Below, one piece after another: positions 1 to 9,948 of a stretch of DNA of 64,000 bases (the first letter of the stretch is position 1; every line of letters begins with the position of its first letter). Both the position numbers and the translations under genes were made by a program. Below the pieces are notes generated by a model, which worked only from the letters and a program-made list of their open reading frames with translations, was not told the origin of the DNA and ran no database searches. Source of the DNA: Parietaria judaica. Taxonomy: Eukaryota; Streptophyta; Magnoliopsida; Rosales; Urticaceae. The stretch covers positions 11,242,501 to 11,306,500 of the forward strand of contig OX940862.1 of the NCBI GenBank assembly GCA_954871525.1. Reading direction: 5' to 3'.

Positions 1-2701
1 AAAAAGAGGCGCGACGAAGGGCGACGGAGGAAGGAGGCGCGATGGAGGGCGACCGCGACGGAGGCAACGGTCACCTCCTCGGCCGTCGAAGCCACGCCCG
101 GAGAGAGAGAAAGGGAGGGGGGGGGGGGAGAATCGAGCAGACTTTTGAGAGAGAGAGAGAGAGAAAGAGGGGAGAAGAGAGCAGGCGTGAAAAAGAGAGA
201 GAGGGGGGGATGGAGAGAGAGAGAACGTGAGAGAAAGAGGGAAATAGGAAGAAAAATGATTTGATTTTTGAATTAAAGTAACAAAATTAAATGATAATTT
301 AATTAATAAGGGAAATTTTTCAACCAAAATTTTAGGATAATTTAATTTCGATAATTAAAATATATAATAAATAATTAAATATGAAAATAAATAAATATAA
401 TTAAAACCATGGTTAATATGGTCCAAAATATTTTTAAAAAGGATATAACTAAATTGTTTGAAAGTATGTGCATTTTCCTCAAACCTTTAGTGTTTTTTGA
501 GCATGAACATTTCATGTGATTTTCTTATATAATATCATTCTGCTAGTAAACTCAATAATGATAGTGTATTTGGGGTATTGATTTTGAAGTAGTGCTTGAA
601 GTGAAGTTTTCAAATAAATGCATTACTATTTGACGAAAAGTATTAAGCATAACACATATTTATAGCTAGGCAAACTCAATAAATTTTAGCAGTACATACT
701 CATAAGCTAACATATAGCTATAGGTACTTGTGCTGTTATTAATTTGTTAGCAAGTACCCTATTCTTTTAATAGAACAAATTCAATTTTCTAACTAACCAT
801 GTTCTATCATATCACTATAAGTCTTTATCTTCACTTGTGAATTTTTTAAGAGATCACCCAATCGAAGTTTTTTTCCTTTTTTCCTTTTCGAATGAGCTAC
901 CGAACTACATTTTAACTTTCTTTAATCCATAATCTCATACTTATGTATGATCTCGATGACCATGCAATACCTGCACGCTCTCAAAAATGTCCCATAAATG
1001 CATCTCTAAATTGTTAATATATAAAATGAAATAGATCAGCACAATTTAATCTTTCTCGATCTCTAGGTTTACAGAATTGATCGAGTGTCAAAGTGGAGTT
1101 ACATTGAAGTTGTTGCAATAGCCAATAAGTTTATAGGGTTTAATAAATCTCTACATAAAATATATAGTTGATGGTGACTGCTTTTCAAATGAATTGGTTC
1201 TCTGTCTCTCCTAATCAATTTTGGGTTGAATTCGTTAGAAATCTTTTCGAGTTTTGTTGACGTCGGAACGTGAATCATGCATCAATCTTTCTAGTATCTC
1301 AAGCACTCTAAATCTACACTAGAGTATTAAACGCAAAGATAATCTGAATAAGATAAGTCTTTGTGTTCAGAAGTCGGAATATGCAAGAGGAAGTGACATC
1401 CGAACTGTGGGCAAAATTCAGATTTTCTAGAAAAATGTTTTAAAAAAAAATTTAGAGCGAGATCAGAGGGAAAAATTAGATTTCGTGTTATAATCTTATG
1501 AACTCTCACGGGTTTATTGAGAAATAGTTGTGTTTTATTGAGTAATAACCTTTAACAAAGTCATTTGTTATCTTCCAAGTGATGCCATTCTTAATGAATG
1601 ACGACATCAATATATACGTCGAAACAATGCGTTTCTTAAGCATTAAAATTAGTAAAAAAAAATATTAAAAGATAATAAAAAGAAACTTTCTCATTTATCT
1701 TAAATATTTTCAACTTCATTCTAATATTAAAGTAACGTCTTATTTTCTATTATTTTTCAAACTTTTGTTCTACTTGAATTAATTTATCTCTCTTTAATGT
1801 ACTTCTTTGGCTTTCCTTGGACCAAACACAATCATCATCGTTCTGGGATTGAACATTTTGATCGTAAACGAACAATCAAAAGTAATCGCAAAATATGGTC
1901 ACCGATGGCCAAATCTAGAACTTTCCCGAGTCAATCGACATTCAGAAAACTGTAAAAAATATAATTGATTCTCATGATTACCTTCTTATATATATGTAGA
2001 CAAGTTGATAGCACCATCTATCTGTCAGATTTTTGACCGGTGAAATAAATAAATGATCGAGTTAAAAACTGAACAAACCATGTGGACCATGAATGCTGTG
2101 ACCTACACGCAATATATTCCTTTTAAAACACAAATCCCATTGATTTATTTAAGAGCTAGCTAATCTTTACATAGAAGAAGTATGACTGAAAATTTACTAC
2201 TTTTGCAATGAGCTTTCATTTGGGTCAGATATATTCACCAAGAATGTAGTTCTTATCTTACTCATCAATTTGTCAGAACTTGGTAGGTGTATCGATCAAT
2301 GCCATCAACAGTCACTCTTTTAATATATATATATATGCGCATGCAAATAATAATCTTAATTATCAAAATTCAAATGGAACAGGAAAATCGTGAGTCATTC
2401 TAAACGGGTGATCACGCCTCAAATTTATCAAAATTCAAATCGAGATATGAACTCAGTAGTACATTAAGACAATATAATATATATATGCATCGAGTAATAC
2501 ATAAATAATATTAGTTTATAAAAGTGACGAGGATCATTAATACCGCGGTGATCCTATTTCGAATTTATTACTTTATTTCTCATGGTATAATTAGAATACA
2601 ACATTAAAACAACAGAACATGGGTTTTATCTTAACAAATCTATATATTATTTTAAAATACATAAGCATGATGCATAAATTATTAATATTTATGCAAATAT
2701 A

Positions 2702-3002
2702 GTTTTTATTAGTATATTATAAGCTGCATTAATAGCATCTTTTATTAATTTTTGCTATATATATAACTTTCTTTATATATAAATATATATTTATGAAGAC
2801 TTCTTTATTTATATATATATATATATATGATTGATACATGACTACTTTTTATATATTTTCCCCTTACACTTTTCTCTCAATTGAATATACTTTTATGGTT
2901 TTTATTAGTATATTATACGCTGCATTAATAGCATCTTTTATTAATTTTTGCTATATATATAGCTTTCTTTATATATAAATATATATTTTTGAAGACTTCT
3001 TT

Positions 3003-3047
<45 letters not shown>

Positions 3048-3112
3048 TGATACATGACTACTTTTTATATATTTTTCCCTTACACTTTTCTCTCAATTGA
3101 ATATACTTTTAT
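2702..3112. repeat. Tandem duplication, two units of about 196-215 bp
   Basis: A unit starting GTTTTTATTAGTATATTAT at 2702 is repeated from 2898 with only a few substitutions. It contains the same internal words in order (GCATTAATAGCATC, GAAGACTTCTTT, TTGATACATGACTAC). The second copy is longer because its internal TA run (about 3005-3045) has expanded. No coding potential is visible. Confidence 0.9.
3005..3045. repeat. (TA)n microsatellite
   Basis: An uninterrupted TA run of about 40 bp inside the second unit of the tandem duplication. The equivalent run in the first unit is only about half as long. Confidence 0.95.
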
Positions 3113-3497
3113 AGTTGTATTGTCCATATATCACCATTTTTGTTCAAAATATATAGCACATATATACATATTAGGAAGTATTATTGCATTTTTTGCTTTA
3201 ATGATTTAATTCTTAGAAGATAAACTAATATAGCATTTGCTTGAACCAGCTAAATGACTTGATCATGAATACATGATAATAAAGATATAATTACTGATAA
3301 CTGAATAAAAATAATCATTTATAGTAACGGACAGTTATGAGCTTAACAGACCTAACAATGATTATGAGGTTGGTAGACATGGTAGAAAGTAACAAGTTTT
3401 TTTCCTCATTATGATTTAACGATATTATACGCATTTCGAAAGAAATTTAAAACAATTTCTACGAGGTTTTGCATGTAGTATGTGGAATCACACACAA

Positions 3498-3530
<33 letters not shown>

Positions 3531-3615
3531 ATGTTCCAGTGTTGGCCATATAATATATATCATATTGCTTATTGCAGTTCCTCAAAGCTCTTACTAGGGT
3601 GAAGAAGCTCTTGTC

Positions 3616-5707
3616 ATGGAGGTCACCGTCGTTTCAAGAGAAAACATTAAACCGATTCCTAACTCAACGAAGCACCTGAAACCTCAAAAGCTATGCCTCT
3701 TTGACCAGTTGACTCCGATGACCTACATCATCGGAGCCATCTTTTACCCGATCTTCGATCCCAACTTCGATCACGCCCAGGAGTTCGCTCACATGAAGAA
3801 GTGCCTGTCCCAAATCCTCTCCATTTACTATCCGTATTCCGGCCGAAATGATGGCTCTAATCTCTATGTTGGGAACTTTGATGCCGGTGTCCCCTTCGTC
3901 GAAACCCGCGTCAACTGCCGGCTGTCGGAGTACTTAAATCGCAAGGACGTCAACGAGATCAACAAGTTTGTCCCGTTTGCTCCCTTCCGGCGGGAGACGG
4001 CTGACCCCTCGGAAATCCCTCTCATTTCCTTTCAGGTCAACATTTTTTTAGTTTTCCATTTTTTATATAGTTTAAATATGACCAATCAAGTGATATTATT
4101 TTGTATTATTATTTTACCATACGAATTTAAATACTCAACCACGTGAACTATATAGTTTTTATTTGACATTTAACAGGTGAACGTGTTTTTGTGTGGCGGA
4201 GTGGCCTTTGGTACATCCGTGTGCCACAAGAACAGTGATGGGAGTACGGCTTGTTTTCTTATCAACTCGTGGGCCGCGCTATGCAATGGGAGCTCGGAAA
4301 AAGTGATAAACCCTAGTTTCTCTGACGCAATCAAGGTGTGTTAGAATTTTCATTTTTAACATTTTTTGTGAGAAAAATTAGTATGGTCTAATAAACGAGT
4401 TTTTTACTTTAAATAATTATAAATTACTAACATGTATTTTTTTCATTTTAAAAAATAACTATAATGTATAACTTGTATTAATAAAATTAAGATTATAAAA
4501 TTTTCTTATATTATAGAGATTATTAATTTATAAAAAATTAAATCTAATAGTAATATAGTATTAGTTCAACTCTAAACTAAAAAAATAAAATTAATTTATT
4601 AAAATTTTATTATGTAGATCGACACTCTCATAAATTATATATAATACATATGCTTTAATATTTAAGAGTAGAGAATGTTATTATGTTGTTGAGGTTCTTA
4701 ATTAATTTATCGACTATTGATAACGTGACTTCGAGTTGACCGAATAAAAAGACTATTTAATTAAAATTATTAATTTTGAGCTATTGCATATAAATCCACA
4801 CTCTCATAATTAAATTAAATTATAATATATATATATGCTTTAATATTATTCAATCATATATAATTTCAATTCACACTTGATCACAAATGTAAACTGAATA
4901 TTGGACTATTAAGTAATTTTTAAATCTTTCAAAATTAAGGTTTTCCCGCCGCACGAGTCGGGCTTGCCGGAGAGGTATTCATCGCTGCTGGAGCGGGTAT
5001 GGTTCACCGAGGGGAGCTATGTCTCGAGGAGGTTTGTCTTCAGCGCCGAATCAATCAAAGCCCTGCAGGCCAAAGCAAGGAGCGAGCGCGTCCCCTCTCC
5101 GTCGCGCAACGACGCCGTCTCTTGCCTGATATGGAAGCACGCGACCGAGGCTTCACGGACGGTGACGGGTCGGGCGAGGACGTCCGTGGCAGGCCCCGCG
5201 GTGAATGTCAGGCCGGGGATGCAGTCTCCCACCGCAGCCAACTCCGTGGGGAACCTCTTCTGGTGGGGCGTGGCGGTCGCGCACCCGAACGAGGACGGGA
5301 CCGGCCCCGAGCTGAGCGAGCTGGTGGCGCAGATGAGGGACGCGTTGGAAGGGTTCGACGAGGATATCTTAAAGGAGGTGAAGCAAGGGCGGGACGGGAC
5401 GCCGGAGATCGTGAACCGAATGGAGCTCATGCTCGCTGTTGAAACCGAAGACCCGTTTATAATCGGGTTTACCAACTGGAAAGGGTTCTTCAACGAGGTT
5501 GACTTCGGGTGGGGAAAGCCGTACTGGGTCGGAGCCATGGGGAAAGTGGGACCCGGTTTCAGGAACCTGGTCGTGCTCGTTGAGACTCAGTGGGGACGTG
5601 GCATCGAAGCTTTCATTTGCTTGAACGACAAGGAAATGGCTGCGTTGGAGAAAGATGCCAACTTCTTGTCGTTTGCCTCTCCCAATGCAGCTCACTCGAG
5701 CCTCTAA
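3616..5707 (+). CDS. BAHD acyltransferase, vinorine synthase-like (copy 1)
   Basis: Predicted cytosolic acyl-CoA-dependent O- or N-acyltransferase of the BAHD family; the substrate cannot be read from sequence. Exons 3616-4035, 4177-4335 and 4940-5707 (stop included) join in frame to 448 residues, a normal length. All junctions are GT-AG. The N-terminus reads MEVTVVSRENIKP followed by the family segment LCLFDQLTP. The catalytic HxxxD motif is H157-K-N-S-D161, with the active-site H and D intact but N-S where the paralogues here have I-A or F-A. The structural DFGWG motif is at about 381-385. Intron 1 falls after residue 140, just before VNVFLCGG; intron 2 is after residue 193 and is AT-rich. 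The closest relative in the window is the gene at 27412, which shares the first intron but not the second. TA and CA repeats lie within 130 bp upstream of the ATG. Confidence 0.9.
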
Positions 5708-6144
5708 AACTCTCTTCGATCGATTTTAATAATGTGAACTTTTTTTTATTTGATATTCAATTTATCATGCATAAATATATCTTCTATATTTGTACTTTGT
5801 ATTAAGTGATTTATGCGCAGTGATAAAGTTTTTTCATTTGGACCAGTTTTTTTAATCACGAATTAAACCTTTTTTTGTGTGTTTTTTGTATGTGTCGGTA
5901 GGTTTATGGGATTTATCAAAATATCCCAATTTTGTAACGGGATCGGGAATCGGGATTCAAACCGGGACTCCGGTCCAATAAGATACCCATGTTAAGTTCA
6001 TTATTTAACCTCTCCCCGGTTTATATGTTATGAACGTAACTTTTGAATTAATGTTGACAGGAGTTGTAGTGATTTAACATATGCATTAAGTCATTAACTG
6101 CTTGCCGACTAAGTACTACCTACAGATATATTATATTTATCCTA

Positions 6145-6187
<43 letters not shown>

Positions 6188-7840
6188 CAGCTTGTAAAAT
6201 GTGTTATACCATTTTTACATGTTAGTACGTAATAAGGTGCAGTTTTGTTATGTTGGTGAACTAGTAATCTAGTATTTCTGTAACGAATTGTTCTTTTATT
6301 TCGCTATATGGAAGAATATGCAACCAATTGGATATGTACAATTCGCTTATCATGCATGAGTAATTAGATTAATAGCGGCATAAATGTTTCACCGAAAATC
6401 TACCAAGAAAAGTCATTTTCGACACTTTAATCCAGCGAAAAAAATATATTGAAGGAGACCAACATAGGAGAAAGGAAGAAAAATAAAGTCAGGAGATATG
6501 AGAAAAATACTAAGTTAAATGAAAGAAAAACGCAAAATAAACTTTAACAACCCTTCGCGTCCATTCATTTATGATCCTTCTTAGTATTTACAAGTCTTTA
6601 ATATTTTGATATACATAGATACAAAATTGTATGAGCACATTCTTTAAAATTGGTATTACACCTAAAACTCCAAAAAAGCAATGTGGCTATAAAAAAACTA
6701 AATAAAAATATCAATAAAAATAAAAAATTAAATAAAAAACTTTGTGTGTGACACGTGGCTACTTGATGAGGCAAGTTGGAGGGATGAAATGGCGCCACAT
6801 AGGACGAGACTAACGGTGAAAATTGACGGAGAAGATCTCATTACATAATGAATTTAGGATATATTAGCCACCAAAAAAGCTTGGGTACATAATTCAAAAA
6901 TATTCAAACTTTAGGTACTTTAGCCGATGTTTACCAAAGTATATATATCAAGATCCCGAAAGAAAAAAACCCGGTTCAAAAAATAAAGACTTATAAGGAG
7001 TTAATTATATTTAAGCTTTTATTCATCAATAAGAAACTCCGGATATATTAGATTGTTATACTTTCGGTACTTTTTTCCTGGATTCTTATGGAATTTATGT
7101 ATATATGTTGTGTAAATGTTCAACTCATGACTGAAAACATAACTTGTCCTAAATTCTACAATTTTTATTGGCTGTCTCAATAACAAAAAGAATGATTTTG
7201 AGCATCTATGATTATAATATTTTGAGTTTGTGTATAAATAAATATGTTTATTAGACTCTAAGAAACTTCTCAATAATTCCTCAAGCTTAAGTTTCGACTA
7301 CGACGTTTTCACCAAGTAGCCTTTATTACTTGAAGTTTATTATGATTCTCGTTTTAGTTATTTATTTGGCTTTTTAAGTCACGTGTTTTAACGTGTGGTA
7401 CCAATTATTAGGTCTAAAAATCATAGTTACAAAATTGTGCTAATAGTAATAAGTGTTTTTGTAAGTACTCTTGCATGTGTGGCTATAAATCAACTTTATT
7501 TGTATTGTACTATACTCACGGCCGTGCCTGAGAGTTTTAAGACCCTAGGCAAAATATAATTTCGCAGCCCCTGCTAAAATTATAAATTAAATTTTCTATA
7601 CAAAAGTAGTATAGATATTTGTAAAATAAATAGACATTCAATCAAATATTACGCATCTAGCCTTTTTGAAATCAAAACTATTAGTCAAATATAATTTACA
7701 TCAATTTTTGGATCTTAAAGTTGAGTTTTCTTAAGGCCTCTATATATCGAATTATTTTTATATTATAGGCGCGAGCCTACTCCGCCCCTCCTCAAATACG
7801 ACTTGTACTATAAGTCCATCAGGGTTTTCTAATTAAATGA
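5708..7840. other. Intergenic region with transposon relics
   Basis: No supported gene. It holds a (TA)n run at 6147-6186, the stretch at about 6760-6930 that resembles one arm of the foldback repeats seen elsewhere (phrases such as GGTACTTTAGCCG), and at about 7517-7790 a degenerate repeat that starts CGGCCGTGCCTGAGAG and ends in GC-rich words. The last looks like a truncated hAT-type element, but I found no matching second end. Around 7460 there is a short sequence (CTCTTGCATGTGTGGCTATAA) that recurs near 18393 downstream of copy 3. Confidence 0.55.
6147..6186. repeat. (TA)n microsatellite
   Basis: An uninterrupted TA run of about 40 bp. Confidence 0.95.
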
Positions 7841-8191
7841 GGGATAATAGCGGCATAAGTCCTCAACCTTTACTCAATTGGGGCGGCATAGCCCCAACCT
7901 CATTTAATAGCGGTATAAGTACCAAAAGATGATATCCGTCCATATTTGACTAACGGAAGTAGTCAACGTTTGCGTGGTCAGCTTCTCGTCAATGTGGACG
8001 CCACGTATGGTGACATGTCGGATTACGTGGCGTCCATGTTGATGAGAAGCTGACCACGCAAACGTTGACTACTTCCGTTAGTCAAATATGGACGGATATC
8101 ATCTTTTGGTACTTATACCGCTATTAAATGGGGTTGGGGCTATGCCGCCCCAGTTGAGTAAAGTTTGAGGACTTATGCCGCTATTATCCCA
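7841..8191. mobile_element. Foldback (Mutator-type) miniature element, 351 bp
   Basis: The element is nearly one long inverted repeat. It starts GGGATAATAGCGGCATAAGT and ends with the reverse complement, and the arms stay matched almost to the centre (about 8010), so the transcript or single strand would form a hairpin of roughly 160-170 bp. The flanks are ATTAAATGA (7832-7840) and ATTAAATAA (8192-8200), a 9-bp target duplication with one mismatch, as expected for Mutator-like elements. There is no coding capacity. Confidence 0.92.
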
Positions 8192-8479
8192 TTAAATAAA
8201 GAAAAAGCTGTCACAAATTGAATGATATTTGATAGACTATTATTAGGAGTTTTTTTTAATCAGTGAGCGCTGCATTTTTACTTTCTTGGTTATTTCAGCC
8301 ACTGAAATTTAGCACCTTCGCGTACTTAGGCCGCTACATGTGGCACATGAGTACATGAGCCTGTCCTTAGGGCGAGCAAGGCAGCGGCTGCCTGAAAAAA
8401 AGAAAGAAAAAAAGTTTGAACGCTAGAGGATAAGCTTAAGTATACAAGTATGTGACTAATAATGGATCATGGAATTATA

Positions 8480-8865
8480 TAGAGCTGCGTTTGGCGACTC
8501 TGCGACGCGTCGCGATAGAATTCGCCAAAATCGCGAGGAGGTGCGTCGCGATGCGTCGCGGCGAGTGGAGTCGCGATTTCTCGCGCGACGTTGATCCAGA
8601 GAGAGAGAGAGAAAGCGACTGTGAGTGTGAGAGAGCGAGAGAGATAGGGAGAGAGCGGGATCGTGGTGACGGAGAAAAATCGCAATTCGTCGCGACGGTG
8701 ACCCCAGCATCGCGACTCGTCGCGATCGCGTGTTTTCCGCCGTGACATGCAGCTAGAGCTGCACAAACGTGCATCGCGACCAGTCGCGAACATAGTCGCC
8801 AAAATCGCGACTGTTCACGGTCGCGACGCGTCGCGAGAATCACGGTCGCGATGCATCGCGATGAA

Positions 8866-8915
<50 letters not shown>

Positions 8916-9088
8916 CTGTTGTGAGACGGAGAGGGAGGGAGAGGGAGGGAGGGAGAGAGAGAGAGAGAAATTGCGACTTTTGCCCATGTTCGCGATGAAT
9001 CGCGATTGTTCACATCTCCCAAAAACAAGTCGCGACGAGTCAGAATCGTGAGTGGCGACTCACATGTGCAGCTCTACATGCAGCTCTA
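8480..9088. mobile_element. hAT-type miniature element, interrupted by a second copy
   Basis: The termini are TAGAGCTGC at the left and GCAGCTCTA at the right. The flanks carry an exact 8-bp duplication GAATTATA (8472-8479 and 9089-9096). The interior is unusually CpG-rich, dominated by words such as TCGCGACGCGTCGCGA, with GA microsatellites. Taking out the inner element at 8754-9076 plus one target copy leaves about 278 bp. There is no real coding sequence; the open frames here arise from GA repeats. Confidence 0.92.
8754..9076. mobile_element. Inner hAT-type miniature element of the same family
   Basis: It begins TAGAGCTGCACA and ends with the inverse TGTGCAGCTCTA, 323 bp in all. It is flanked by an exact 8-bp duplication CATGCAGC (8746-8753 and 9077-9084), which shows insertion 12 bp from the right end of the outer element. 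It has the same CpG-rich TCGCGA interior and a long (AG)n run at about 8870-8910. Confidence 0.92.
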
Positions 9089-9948
9089 GAATTATATCCT
9101 TTAAGTGGGGCCCACGGTTAACTTTTATATTAATCATTTGAAAAAAAAAGTTATTATCTTCATAAGTATTTTGTACGTTTTGGTTGGATCAAAAAGAAAT
9201 AGTGGGACCCAGTGCCCCACTATATTATATTTTTAGTAATTGTTTATTTTCTTTTCAAAAAACTATACAATATACATACATACATAATTAAGTAGAATTT
9301 AGAAAATAAAATAAAATTTATACATACTGTACTTCTCTTAGTTCTTTATACGAGCATAATGTATTTGTTTCAAATTAAAACTTTCGAACGTTAAAATTAA
9401 TCTCATAAATTTATATTAATCAATTAAATAGTTATTTCAATTTAAAAATTAAATATATGAAAACTAATTTATAATGTGATACTAATTTATACTTTTTCTA
9501 CTCTAATAATTTTATTTACCATCTGAATTTACTAGTAGTATAATTAGCACCGGTTTTTCTCGGTATTGGTTTATACTTTTACGTGCGAGTAATAAATTTT
9601 TCAAGATTGATCACATCTTAAAAATTTAAAATCTAAATTTTAGATAAAAATATATAACATATTATTAATGATTAGTTTATTAACAAATTTTTGGTTTATC
9701 AAAAAAAAAATATTTAACGGGCCCTCAAGTACGTTTTTTCCGCCTAGGCCGATGTTGGGTCAGGGCCGGCCCTGAGTACATGACATGTAAACTTTTATTC
9801 AACTTCGGTACCTTTGCCCCTAGATTTAGCACCCGAATACATGAGTACTAATTTTTTTTATATCTTTCAATTTTTATTTTTTTTTTATGTGGTTAAGTGT
9901 TAACTTAGGACTTAGGACTTAGGACAGAATAGGTACATACGTGGAGGA

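Larger units (their letters stand above)
1..3615. other. Intergenic AT-rich region, no gene seen
   Basis: No supported gene. Positions 1-235 are CpG-rich and then GA-rich, similar in style to the GA/CpG miniature elements at 8480-9088, and may be the end of such an element cut by the window edge. The rest is AT-rich and includes a tandem duplication (2702-3112) and TA/CA microsatellites just upstream of the first acyltransferase gene. The only open frames are short and look random. Confidence 0.7.
8358..9774. mobile_element. Non-autonomous hAT-like element, outer level of a nest
   Basis: Bounded by an exact 8-bp duplication AGTACATG at 8350-8357 and 9775-9782. The right end read in reverse is CAGGGCCGGCCCTGAC, a typical plant hAT-type terminus. 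The left end (AGCCTGTCCTTAGGGCG) is a degenerate version of it. The interior is AT-rich with no transposase and carries the nested pair of smaller elements at 8480-9088. The left terminus is weakly conserved, so the family assignment is moderate; the duplication is the strongest evidence. Confidence 0.75.

Noticed and set aside
5017..5538. 173-codon minus-strand frame within BAHD copy 1 exon 3, and similar antisense frames in copies 2-4
   Set aside because: Shadows of GC-rich coding exons on the opposite strand.
8456..9051. Several open frames of 62-170 codons on both strands rich in Arg/Glu or Ser/Leu
   Set aside because: They arise from GA microsatellites and TCGCGA repeats inside miniature transposons; no domain and no splice context.
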